Source: JABWBH01 sp964526695 (GTDB lineage Bacteria; Planctomycetota; Phycisphaerae; UBA1845). Taken from it: DNA of 64,000 nt. Below the pieces are notes generated by a model. The model was not told where the DNA came from. It was given only the letters and a program-made list of their open reading frames with translations, and made no database searches. This document shows positions 43,362 to 51,850 of the stretch, in pieces (the stretch's first letter is position 1; every line of letters starts with the position of its first letter). The stretch spans positions 1 through 64,000 of the forward strand of contig CAZGJA010000080.1 of the NCBI GenBank assembly GCA_964526695.1, given 5' to 3'. The position numbers and the translations under genes are program-made.

Positions 43362-45029
43362 ATGCAATCGAGCTTCTTTCCACTGATTCTCGGCACGATC
43401 TACGTCAACTTCTTCAAGATCGGCGTCGTCGTGCTGGCGACGCTCGGCTGGGCGGCCGTCACCGCGTGGGTGGACCGCGACACCGACGTGGTCAAGACCA
43501 AGCGCGAGCAGTGGAACATCATCGTCATTGCCGGCGGCGCGGTGGGCTTTGCCATGCTCCTCTTCGCGCCGTGGAAGGGGCCTCTCTACTTCGTCGCGCT
43601 GGGGCTGTTCCTCCTGCTGGCCGGCGGATCGCAGCTTATCTACGTCCTCCACCGCAACAACCGAGTCGTTCCCAAGGCCAAGGTGCTCACCGTTGATCAC
43701 TTCAAGCGCCTGCTGGCCGGCAGCGAGAAGAAGAACAAGGGCGGCGACTCCAAGGGCATGCAGGTTCGCCTCCTCAACGCCGAGGGCAAGCCGGTGAATC
43801 CCTCCGACGAAGATCCCGATGACGTCGCCGACTACGACCTCACGCAAGGCTTCCTGTACGACCTTCTCTGGCGACGCGTCTCCGACGTGGACCTCGTCCG
43901 CAACAACGACCGCTACCGCATGGTTACGCGCGTGGACGGCATGGCCAGCGAACGGGCGGACGGCCTGCCGCTGGACGACGGCGACCGCATCGTGCGCTAC
44001 CTCAAGGGCGTGGCCGGGCTGAACGTGGAAGAGCGGCGCAAGCCTCAGACGGGCAGTGTCCGAGCCGCGTTGCTGACGAAGGAGGGTTCGCCGGGCGAGA
44101 TGGAGGTTCACACCTCCGGCTCCACGGCCGGAGAGCGCATGCGGCTGCGAACGCTGTCCGGCATGGAATTGCTGAAGCTGCCGGACGTCGGCTTGGCGCC
44201 GCAGCGGATCGAGAAGCTCAAGGCGTTGATCGAGCAGAGGCACGGCATGATTCTCATCAGCGGTCCTCGCGGCAGCGGCGTGACCACGACCCTCTACGCC
44301 GTGCTGCGGGCGCACGACGCGTTCCTCAACAACATTCACACGATGGAGCGCCAGCCGCTTTCCACGCTCGACAACATCACTCAGAACAAGCACGATCGCT
44401 CCACCACCGACGTGTCGTACGCCCGCATGTTGCAGACCGTGCTGCGCCGCGAGCCGGACATCGTTGCCGTCGGCGAGTGCGAGGACCGCGAGACGGCGCA
44501 GATCGCCTCTCGCGCGACGGAGGAGCGCAAGATCTACATGGCGATCGAGGGCGGCGACGCCTTCGAGGCCCTGACGCGCTACCTCCAATTCGTGGAGGAT
44601 CCGCGGCTCGCCGCCCGCGCCCTGCTGGGCGTCACCAGCCAGCGGCTGCTGCGCAGGCTGTGCACGTCCTGCCGCGAGGCCTTCCGCCCCGACGCCGCCA
44701 AGCTCAAGAAGCTCAACCTTCCCGCGGACAAGATCGAGCGGTTCTTCCGCCCGCCCACGGAGCCGATCCTCGACAAGAAGGGCAACGAGATCATCTGCGA
44801 GAACTGCCAGGGGACCGGCTATCACGGTCGCACGGCCATCGTCGAGCTGCTCATCGTTGACGATGCCATCAAGGCGCTCATCGCGGAAGGCGCCTCGGCG
44901 GACAAGCTCAAGGCCGCCGCGCGACGCAACAAGATGTACCTGCTGCAGGAAGAAGGGCTGTTCAAGGTGATCGAAGGGGTCACGAGTCTCAACGAGGTGC
45001 AGCGCGTGCTGACGCCGTCGGGGAAGTAG
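43362..45029 (+). CDS. Membrane-anchored degenerate GspE/PilB-like protein (pseudo-ATPase)
   Basis: 555 residues. Three membrane helices at the N-terminus (IGVVVLATLGWAAVTAW, IIVIAGGAVGFAMLLF, LYFVALGLFLLLAGGSQLIY) are fused to a GspE-type domain. The ATPase has decayed in a selective way: Walker A is GPRGSGVTTT (301-310) with Val307 where Lys is required, the Walker B area keeps PDIVAVGECEDRETAQ, and the His box is gone (ERKIYMAIEGGD). The C-terminal zinc site with four Cys (CTSCREAF ... CENCQGTGYHGR) is intact, as is the overall length. It is therefore unlikely to hydrolyse ATP normally and may dock onto an active hexamer or act as a membrane scaffold. It is followed after 14 bases by the CvpA-like gene, an evident operon. 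Confidence 0.85.
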   Translation: MQSSFFPLILGTIYVNFFKIGVVVLATLGWAAVTAWVDRDTDVVKTKREQWNIIVIAGGAVGFAMLLFAPWKGPLYFVALGLFLLLAGGSQLIYVLHRNNRVVPKAKVLTVDHFKRLLAGSEKKNKGGDSKGMQVRLLNAEGKPVNPSDEDPDDVADYDLTQGFLYDLLWRRVSDVDLVRNNDRYRMVTRVDGMASERADGLPLDDGDRIVRYLKGVAGLNVEERRKPQTGSVRAALLTKEGSPGEMEVHTSGSTAGERMRLRTLSGMELLKLPDVGLAPQRIEKLKALIEQRHGMILISGPRGSGVTTTLYAVLRAHDAFLNNIHTMERQPLSTLDNITQNKHDRSTTDVSYARMLQTVLRREPDIVAVGECEDRETAQIASRATEERKIYMAIEGGDAFEALTRYLQFVEDPRLAARALLGVTSQRLLRRLCTSCREAFRPDAAKLKKLNLPADKIERFFRPPTEPILDKKGNEIICENCQGTGYHGRTAIVELLIVDDAIKALIAEGASADKLKAAARRNKMYLLQEEGLFKVIEGVTSLNEVQRVLTPSGK

Positions 45030-45043
45030 GGGAGAGCCAGACC

Positions 45044-46894
45044 ATGCTGTTTTCCATCCTGATGGTGGTGTTCCTGTTCGCCGTGACGTTTTTTCAGGCG
45101 ATGCACGGCTTCTACAGCTCGCTGATCATGATGGTGCTGACGCTGTGCTGCGCGGCGCTGGCGGTCGGCACGTTCGAGTGGGTGGCGCTCAACTGGACCG
45201 TGCAGCTTTGGCCGGACTACGCCTATTCCCTGGCGCTGGCCGGGGCGTTCGCCCTGCCGCTCGCCGTGCTGCGGGCGGTGTTTGATTCGTTGATTCGGCG
45301 CTCGACGCTGCTGCCGACGTGGCTGGAGCGCGGCGGCGGCGGCCTGTGCGGGCTGATCACCGGGCTGATCGCCACCGGCGTGCTCGGGCTGAGCATCACC
45401 TCGTTGCCGTGGGACCGCGGGAGCTTCCTGACCTTCGCCCGCATCGACTACGAAGAACCCGACCTCGTGGACCCGGAATCCAACGTGAATCCGGTGGTGC
45501 GCGATCCGCAGGTGAACCACAACCTGATCTTCACTCCCGACCGCGCCATGATTGCCCTCGGCGGCTACCTCTCGGACAACCTCTTCAGCGTGCCCGACGC
45601 CAACTTCCGCGCTGAGCACCCCGACGTGGTCAAGTCCCTCGGTTGGGTCAACGCCGTGCCGATGGAGATGCAGCGCTTCGCTCCGCCCGGCTCCGTCTCC
45701 GTCGTGGAAGGCAGCACGCGAAAGGTTGATCATGTCTTCCATTACACCAAGGACTGGATTCCATCCGATCAGGACAAGCCCGTCGATCCCGGCAGCGGCA
45801 ACGAGTTCTGGGCTGTGCGCCTGAAACTTTCGCCGCAGGCGAAGGGCAAGTATGCCTCCCACGCCTACACGCCGCGGCAGGTGCGCCTGGTGGGTCGCCG
45901 TCGCCCCGGCGGAGATCTGGAGCCGGTGTTCCCCATCGCCGTCGAAGGCCCGGACAAGCAGGGGCGGCACATGAACGCCGTGAAGTTCCGCTATGGCGAC
46001 TGGCCCGTCGTGGACCTCGCCCTTTCTCCGCCCGAATCCGCCGATGAACTCGAGTTCGTGTACGAGATTCCCAAGGGGTTCCGCGCGGAGTACGTGGAGT
46101 ACAAGCTCGGCGCGCGGGCGGACGTGTCCTTTGTCGCCGGCGAAACGCCGTCCAGTCCGGTCGGCGCGAGCGGCAGCGCCAGACCCGCGGGAGAACCGGG
46201 CGGCACGCAGAGCGCGGACGCGACTCAGCCTTCCGGGGGTTCCAACCCCGCGCCCTCTTCCGGCGGCGCGCCGCCTTCGAAGGATGGCACGGTCCCCAGC
46301 GTGGGCCAGGGCGGAAACGTCCGCGCCGTCACGACGCGCGCGGGGCGATCCGGCTTCGGCGATTCCGCTCCCTTCGCCCTGAAGAAGTACACCACGCTCA
46401 AGGACACGCAGATCCAGGGCGCGACGCTTAAGCAGGGGCACCTCGTCGGGTACGCCGACGAGCAGCAGAGCGCTTCCGGCGAGGCCGTCTCTGTCTTCGA
46501 AGTCCCGCCGGAGAAGCGGCTCCTGCAACTGAACGTCATGAGCGTGAAAGCCGGCAGCCTCTACGGCAAGGCCATGCGTTTCGCCGTGGGAACCGTGCAG
46601 AACTACACCGTGCTCGACGACCGCGGGCAGCGCATCCCGTTCTGCGGCAAGGCCGCGGCGTCAATCGTCGGCGACCGCGAGGTCATCGAGATCCAATACT
46701 TCCCCGAGCAGGTCGGCTCGATCGGCGGCGTGGGCGCGTTCCAGGCGATCAAGGAAAGCCAGCTCGACAAGGACGACCAGCTCGTGCTGTTCTTCCTCGT
46801 GGACCCCGGCGTGAAGATCGTCGAGTTCAGCACCGGCGGACAAGCCAACCGCGCCGACGACCTCCGCGGCGAAGGGCTGGCGGCGCCGCAGTAA
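45044..46894 (+). CDS. CvpA-like membrane protein with large C-terminal domain
   Basis: 616 residues; AGGGGAG before the ATG, 14 bases after the degenerate GspE gene. Four N-terminal membrane helices (MLFSILMVVFLFAVTFFQAM, SSLIMMVLTLCCAALAVGTF, YSLALAGAFALPLAVLRAVF, GGGGLCGLITGLIATGVLGL) match the colicin V production protein (CvpA) family. A 480-residue extracytoplasmic part follows: a beta-rich domain (VNHNLIFTPDRAMIALGGYL, RQVRLVGRRRPGGDLEPVFP), a Ser/Pro/Gly-rich linker (about 370-430), and a last domain (QLNVMSVKAGSLYGKAMRFA, DDQLVLFFLVDPGVKIVEFS). This fusion is far longer than CvpA (162 residues). Its partner in the operon suggests a joint envelope role. Confidence 0.75.
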   Translation: MLFSILMVVFLFAVTFFQAMHGFYSSLIMMVLTLCCAALAVGTFEWVALNWTVQLWPDYAYSLALAGAFALPLAVLRAVFDSLIRRSTLLPTWLERGGGGLCGLITGLIATGVLGLSITSLPWDRGSFLTFARIDYEEPDLVDPESNVNPVVRDPQVNHNLIFTPDRAMIALGGYLSDNLFSVPDANFRAEHPDVVKSLGWVNAVPMEMQRFAPPGSVSVVEGSTRKVDHVFHYTKDWIPSDQDKPVDPGSGNEFWAVRLKLSPQAKGKYASHAYTPRQVRLVGRRRPGGDLEPVFPIAVEGPDKQGRHMNAVKFRYGDWPVVDLALSPPESADELEFVYEIPKGFRAEYVEYKLGARADVSFVAGETPSSPVGASGSARPAGEPGGTQSADATQPSGGSNPAPSSGGAPPSKDGTVPSVGQGGNVRAVTTRAGRSGFGDSAPFALKKYTTLKDTQIQGATLKQGHLVGYADEQQSASGEAVSVFEVPPEKRLLQLNVMSVKAGSLYGKAMRFAVGTVQNYTVLDDRGQRIPFCGKAAASIVGDREVIEIQYFPEQVGSIGGVGAFQAIKESQLDKDDQLVLFFLVDPGVKIVEFSTGGQANRADDLRGEGLAAPQ

Positions 46895-47360
46895 TCCACC
46901 TCCCGCGCACCCCGGCAAAACCCCGCGCCGGCTGGAATGGGCACACGCCGGGGGGGCACGGGTCCGCGCCGGACGCATGGGGCCGCCGCAGCGAAGCGGT
47001 GCGGCGGCGCACAGAGGCGCCCGATCCTCCACCACCGCAGCCCGGCAATGACGCTCGTCCCCGCGACCGCCGCCGAGGTTGGCAGGCGGTTTTCGCGTCG
47101 CCACAAACACTGAAAGTTTTTCTTGACTCCAGTTTCTGTATCGGTAGCCTGATAATGCAGTTCGGCAACCGGCCGCTGCGGCGAGCGCAGGATTCAGTGC
47201 GGCTGGTTTCGCCCTGAAGGGGTCTGGCGCCCAAGCAGGCGGCATGGCGTCGAGCCGATAGCCCAGGCATGCTCTGTATGCAGAGGCTGGCCCCTTGGCC
47301 GGCTTGTGTGAGATCGGATCCCTTGAATCTCTGAAGGCTTCAAAACAGGAGACCCGCAGG
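46895..47360. other. Intergenic region with repeat remnants
   Basis: 466 bases without a supported gene. GGGGGGCACGGGTCCGCG at about 46951 is a fragment of the two-hairpin element. TTGACT at 47123 and GATAAT at 47151 are present but 22 bases apart, too far for a normal promoter. Confidence 0.35.
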
Positions 47361-47804
47361 ATGAGCATTACGATCGTCCACCTGAGGCGCGCAATTTCAT
47401 TGGTCGTCCTGACGATCAGCAGTGCCATGCTGCTCGGCGCATCGGCCCGGGACACCGGCGGAACCTGCGGAACCATGCTCCAGCAGGCCTGTACCGGACC
47501 CGAAAGAACCTGCGGCTGCTCGACGGCCAGTGCGATTGCCAGGTGCCGGCCGCGAGAGGAAACCGTCTTTCAGGTCCGCACCACGAACATCTCCTTGCCG
47601 GGCACCATCTGCTGGACCGGACCCACAACGGAGATTTGCCAATACTATCGCACCTGCACCGTTAACCGGGATCCCTGTCGCGTGTTCGTGCCGACCGACT
47701 GTCCTCAACCGACGGGCGATCCCGTTCCCGAGCAAGTCGCGTGTTACACGTCCGTGGGGCAGTGCTGCCAGGGGCCTTGCGCGAACAACTCGGGTTGCCA
47801 GTAA
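47361..47804 (+). CDS. Secreted cysteine-rich protein
   Basis: 147 residues; AGGAG nine bases before the ATG. Signal peptide (LRRAISLVVLTISSAMLLGA). The mature 115 residues contain 14 Cys (CGTMLQQACTGPERTCGCST, CWTGPTTEICQYYRTC, CYTSVGQCCQGPCANNSGC), an even number suited to disulfide bonds. No family recognised. It resembles small disulfide-rich extracellular proteins. It is 147 bases upstream of another exported protein on the same strand. Confidence 0.7.
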   Translation: MSITIVHLRRAISLVVLTISSAMLLGASARDTGGTCGTMLQQACTGPERTCGCSTASAIARCRPREETVFQVRTTNISLPGTICWTGPTTEICQYYRTCTVNRDPCRVFVPTDCPQPTGDPVPEQVACYTSVGQCCQGPCANNSGCQ

Positions 47805-47951
47805 CGCCACGCCGCCCCGGCTGCGATCCGGGGGGCCCGACTCCGAGTCCATGCTGAAACCCCAAGGGTGGAATCCACGGGCGGGGTGCGGTCGGACGGG
47901 CTTGCCGCGCCGACCTCATTTCGCGCACCCTGCCGCCCTGAGGAGATCGTC

Positions 47952-49520
47952 ATGTTGATGTTGCCGCCGATGTGTGGGGCATGGTCTTTGCTGTTAGGTG
48001 CGCAGACTCCCAATGATCCGCGCATCATCAGCCGCAGCGAGATCGCTCCGACGCCGCCCGCGCTCACCGAAATGATGGAGCGACGACTGCGGGGGCTGAA
48101 GACGGCGCATATCGAATCCGCCTGGCATTGGCACGATCGTGATCGCACCACGTTCTTCACCCACAAGTTCGCCGAGAACTCCCTGCTCGAAGTTCGGCGC
48201 GGTGATGCCGATGGACTGGTCTTCCCCACCACGGCGGGCCAGCCCTTCTCCCATTCCCCAATCTATGTGCTGCGCGAGGGCCGCACGAAGTCCGAATGGA
48301 AATACATCGAGGGTTCACTCGGCGCGGGCGTGCGGCTGGAGGATGAGGAGTTCACGTCCGCCGTTTACGACTTCCGCGTGTGGGGGCTTCAGCCGATTGC
48401 GTCCGGACCTTCCAACTATGACTTCCGTGAAGGGCATTTTGATCCGCGGATTGTGATGGACGCCGTCTATCGCGATCGGGCGGATTCCGCCCGGCAGGAG
48501 GACATCGGCGGCGGCATGGTGCGCGTGACCCTGGGCTTCAATGAAGGCGGGGGCGCCGTTTATGAGTTGTCCGAGCGGGAAGACTTCTCTCCTCATCTGA
48601 TTGTGGTGACGGACGGGCAGGGACAGGAAGTCTGGAAATCGGCGTTCCGCTGCAGGAAAACCGGGGATCGTTGGTTCCCCCATTGGATGCACTTCGAGTA
48701 CCACGGCGAGCCGCTGGCCACCGTCGACGTGCTCCACGCCTCCTTCAACGACCCGGCGCATCCCGCGCAGCTCGCTCCCGGCGCCGAGCTGGGTCTGTCT
48801 GCGGGAACCAACCTGACCGTCTGGTCCCGCGGCGGCCAGGAGCTGCGCTATTGGGACGGCGAGGGCATTGCCACCCTCGAAGACTATTCCGACGGCTTGC
48901 GCGAAGGGCGGATTGACAACTCCGAGTTCCTCCACAGATGTGAATCCAACAAGACCGATCCGCCCGGTCGGTTTCCCACATCCGCCTCGCGCCTCTTCGT
49001 TGAGGCGGCGTCCGACCTCCTCCGACGCCCTCGCTTGTGGGAGCAGTACACCCGGGACTTCATTACCCTCTACAACCTCAAGCCCGACCAGGCCTTTGCC
49101 GCATGGGCCGTCTGGCGAGAATGTCACGACTCCGCTCAGACGTATCTTGCCGACCGGCAACGCGAGATCGACGCCGTCGAGCGGACCTTGCGCGCGTTGC
49201 AAGCCAGCCCCGACAGGCCCGGCACGGAGGCTCGAGTTGCAGACGAGTCTCGCGGCGCTGCCACCTCAGCCGACCCGCCGAATGCTCCGGACAAGGGGCT
49301 CGCGCGACAGTCCGGGCGCACGAATCCCAACAGTTCTCAAGAAATGACTCGCCTTGAGGGGCGAGTGGCCGCGCTGTGGGCTCCCGTCGAAAGCGTCTTT
49401 GCACAGCGCCTCAAGCCGCGCCTCAAGTCTCTCCTCACCCAAGACCAGATCGCCGCGGGCGACGAGGCCAAAAGGCGACTCGAATCCTTGATGCAGTCGT
49501 CCCTCACCGCCGATGATTGA
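47952..49520 (+). CDS. Probable exported protein of unknown function
   Basis: 522 residues; GAGGAG seven bases before the ATG at 47952. The first 18 residues (MLMLPPMCGAWSLLLGAQT) are a short hydrophobic leader of the kind seen in planctomycete exported proteins. The body looks like a lipid- or lipoprotein-binding-type beta structure (TAHIESAWHWHDRDRTTFFT, KFAENSLLEVRRGDADGLVF, GGGAVYELSEREDFSPHLIV, RWFPHWMHFEYHGEPLATVD), and the C-terminal third is helical and charged (QREIDAVERTLRALQASPD, LWAPVESVFAQRLKPRLKSL). I recognise no family or active site. Confidence 0.7.
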   Translation: MLMLPPMCGAWSLLLGAQTPNDPRIISRSEIAPTPPALTEMMERRLRGLKTAHIESAWHWHDRDRTTFFTHKFAENSLLEVRRGDADGLVFPTTAGQPFSHSPIYVLREGRTKSEWKYIEGSLGAGVRLEDEEFTSAVYDFRVWGLQPIASGPSNYDFREGHFDPRIVMDAVYRDRADSARQEDIGGGMVRVTLGFNEGGGAVYELSEREDFSPHLIVVTDGQGQEVWKSAFRCRKTGDRWFPHWMHFEYHGEPLATVDVLHASFNDPAHPAQLAPGAELGLSAGTNLTVWSRGGQELRYWDGEGIATLEDYSDGLREGRIDNSEFLHRCESNKTDPPGRFPTSASRLFVEAASDLLRRPRLWEQYTRDFITLYNLKPDQAFAAWAVWRECHDSAQTYLADRQREIDAVERTLRALQASPDRPGTEARVADESRGAATSADPPNAPDKGLARQSGRTNPNSSQEMTRLEGRVAALWAPVESVFAQRLKPRLKSLLTQDQIAAGDEAKRRLESLMQSSLTADD

Positions 49521-49571
49521 CCCGTCCGCGCTGCTGCTTATCTCGCGCAACGACGAGTCCGAGGTCGGCGC

Positions 49572-50705
49572 TCAACCCGTGTCCGCCCGGCGCGTCAGCA
49601 GCGTCAAGAACATGGGAACCCCCACCACTGCCGTGACCACGCCGATCGGCAGGATCGAGCCGGAGAGCTGCCGCCCCGTCAGCGTCCCGACCCAGCCCAT
49701 CGCCGACTGCCCCAGCCAGTCGCACACCATCAGAAACGCCGCCCCCGTCAGCAGCGACGCCGGCAGCAGCACGCGGCAGTCCCTCCCCACCACCAGCGCC
49801 GCCAGATGTGGCACGATCAGCCCGACGAAGCCGATCGGCCCGCACTGCGCCACCACCGCCGCCGTCGCCAGCGTGCACGCCAGCACGATGAGCCGCTGCA
49901 GCCGCCGCACGTTCACGCCGCGGCTGACGGCCAGCTCGTCACCCATGCGGTATTGATTCATCGCCGGCGACAGCATGACGAGCACGGTCGCGGCGGGCAC
50001 GATGAACGGCAGCAGGGAAACGCTTCGCGCGTGCGTCACCGTGTCCAGCGAGCCCATCATCCAGCGGATCATCTCGAACGCCATGCGCTCGTTGGACAGG
50101 AATTGCAGCAGCAGAATCATCGCCGAGCAGAACATGCCCAGCGTCACGCCGGAAAGCAGCATCTCATTGGAGGTCCAGTGCCGCGAGCCGCGCGCGAACA
50201 GGTGAACCACGCCCACCACCGCAAGCCCCCCCGCAAACGCCGGCAACGTGGTGAGCGAAACGCCCAACACGTGCTCGTGAAGCGCCAGCCGGATGGCGAT
50301 CATCGCGCCCAGCGCCGCGCCGCTGGCCACCCCCAACGTGTACGGCGTCGCCAGCGGATTGCGGAAAAGCACCTGGAACGACGCTCCGCAGATCGCCAGC
50401 GTCGCCCCGACCGTCAGCGCCAGCAGACTTCGCGCCAGGCGGAAATCAAACCCGATGCTGACGGCCGTGCGGTTGTAGGTTTCCCGCTCTTCATCATCGA
50501 CGCGCCCGTCGCCATTGCGGTCCACGCCGGGCTTGGCGAGCAGCCGCGCGGCGTCGATGGGCAGCCCGAGACGCGCGCGCCACGCGTCCGACCACGCCAC
50601 CAGCCCGCGCTGCGAGCCGATGCCCGGGCTGATGACCAGCAGCGCCGCGAGGAGTGCGACTCCCGCCGTCATGCGCGCCAGCAGTGCGCGTTTCGAGAGG
50701 CTCAT
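49572..50705 (-). CDS. ABC importer permease, FecCD/BtuC family, with EF-hand-like loop
   Basis: 377 residues. The ATG at 50705 overlaps the stop of the ATPase gene (ATGA), so the two are translated together. FecCD/BtuC permeases form the membrane channel for iron-siderophore, heme or cobalamin import. About nine helices are visible, and the family motifs are in place: RLARSLLALTVGATLAICGA, FQVLFRNPLATPYTLGVASG, GPIGFVGLIVPHLAALVVG. After the first helix a loop reads DRNGDGRVDDEE (62-73), a perfect EF-hand calcium loop (Asp1, Asn3, Asp5, Gly6, Val8, Glu12), which is not a usual part of this family. The loop should face the periplasm, where it could touch the binding protein. Confidence 0.9.
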   Translation of the reverse strand: MSLSKRALLARMTAGVALLAALLVISPGIGSQRGLVAWSDAWRARLGLPIDAARLLAKPGVDRNGDGRVDDEERETYNRTAVSIGFDFRLARSLLALTVGATLAICGASFQVLFRNPLATPYTLGVASGAALGAMIAIRLALHEHVLGVSLTTLPAFAGGLAVVGVVHLFARGSRHWTSNEMLLSGVTLGMFCSAMILLLQFLSNERMAFEMIRWMMGSLDTVTHARSVSLLPFIVPAATVLVMLSPAMNQYRMGDELAVSRGVNVRRLQRLIVLACTLATAAVVAQCGPIGFVGLIVPHLAALVVGRDCRVLLPASLLTGAAFLMVCDWLGQSAMGWVGTLTGRQLSGSILPIGVVTAVVGVPMFLTLLTRRADTG

Positions 50706-51541
50706 CCTCGCGGCTCCCCTTGGGGTCCAATCTCGGGCACGAGCCAGCTTGCCCCGCCGCGTGTCGTCGCGGCGGAGAACGGCATGTCGAACGCGGCCTG
50801 CAGAACGTCAGGTTGCACGACATCGCGCGTCTCGCCGATGCCGGCAACCCGCCCCTCGGCAAGCAGCAGGGCATGGGTGCAGAACCGCAGCGCCAGGTTC
50901 ACGTCGTGCAGCACGATCACGGCCGCGCCGCCGCCCTCGCGAACCCGGCGCTCGACGACGCCGAGGATGCCAAGCTGATGCTTCACGTCCAGCGACGCCG
51001 TCGGCTCGTCCAACAGCATCAGCCGCGGCGCCTGCGCCAGGCACGCGGCCAGGTGTACGCGCCGCGCTTCTCCGCCGGAGAGCGTGGCGAGCGCCCGCGT
51101 CGAGAATCCCGACAGCCCGGCCGCGACCAGCGACGCTTCCGCGATGCGATGATCCTCCGCGGATTCAAAGAAGTTGAGCGCGCGAAACGGATGCCGCCCG
51201 AGCAGCACCACATCCAGCGCGCTGAGGGTCGTGTCCGAAGGCGCGTGCTGCGGCAGGTACGCCACGCATCGCGCCCGCTCCCGCAGCGACCACGCATCCA
51301 GCGGGCGAGACAGCAGTTCGATGCCTCCGCTGCGCGCCGGCAGCAGCCCGGCCATGAGCTTCAGCAGCGTGGACTTGCCCGCGCCGTTCGCGCCTAGAAT
51401 CGCCCAGACCTGCCCCGCTTCAACATCGACCGTGATCGGTCCGACCGTGTCCCGCTGCGGCGCATAACCGAAGCGCACGCCGCCCACGCGCAGCAACGGG
51501 GATTCGGGGTTGTTCGGATTGGGTAGGTTCGATGCCCGCAC
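50702..51541 (-). CDS. ABC importer ATPase, FecE/BtuD family
   Basis: 279 residues from a GTG at 51541. It energises the importer formed with the permease that overlaps its 3' end. Walker A GANGAGKST, Q-loop LPQHAPS, signature LSGGEARR, Walker B LMLLDEPTAS and the switch His in VLHDVNLALRF are intact. The first 15 residues (MRASNLPNPNNPESPLL) precede the conserved start. The class imports iron complexes or vitamin B12; the sequence alone does not decide. A B12-dependent mutase elsewhere in the window makes cobalamin attractive. Confidence 0.92.
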   Translation of the reverse strand: MRASNLPNPNNPESPLLRVGGVRFGYAPQRDTVGPITVDVEAGQVWAILGANGAGKSTLLKLMAGLLPARSGGIELLSRPLDAWSLRERARCVAYLPQHAPSDTTLSALDVVLLGRHPFRALNFFESAEDHRIAEASLVAAGLSGFSTRALATLSGGEARRVHLAACLAQAPRLMLLDEPTASLDVKHQLGILGVVERRVREGGGAAVIVLHDVNLALRFCTHALLLAEGRVAGIGETRDVVQPDVLQAAFDMPFSAATTRGGASWLVPEIGPQGEPRG

Positions 51542-51689
51542 AAGTCATCCGGCGAAAGGGTGTGGAGAAATCTCCCGGTTTTCGACGCTGCTGTCCTGAG
51601 TGCTGGCAGCAGCTTACGAGCCGCGAACCACCCTACAAGCGCGTTGACTCAGGCAAGGTCGGCGTAGCCTCGTCCCAGCCGCAGGTCTG

Positions 51690-51813
51690 GGTGGCACGGT
51701 CTGACGTCAGGGTGGCACGGTCTGGCGTACTCGCCAGGCCGTGGCGGCCGCGAAACACGAGCGCTTTCTTGGACACACCCCACGGGTCCGCTGCTGCGGA
51801 CCCGTGCCACCCG
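51690..51813 (+). repeat. Dispersed two-hairpin element inside the importer operon
   Basis: The best copy: GGGTGGCACGG, first hairpin (CACGGTCTGGCG-TACT-CGCCAGGCCGTG), 29-base spacer, second hairpin (CACGGGTCCGC-TGCT-GCGGACCCGTG, 11 perfect pairs), then CCACCC. A partial extra GTGGCACGGTCTG precedes it at 51690. It lies between the binding-protein gene and the ATPase gene, opposite in direction to them. Confidence 0.88.
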
Positions 51814-51850
51814 CCAGTTTGGATATGTTCATCGCGTTGCAGCCGTCTTC

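Noticed and set aside
47123..47156. TTGACT ... GATAAT as promoter of the Cys-rich secreted protein
   Set aside because: The spacer is 22 bases, outside the usable range.
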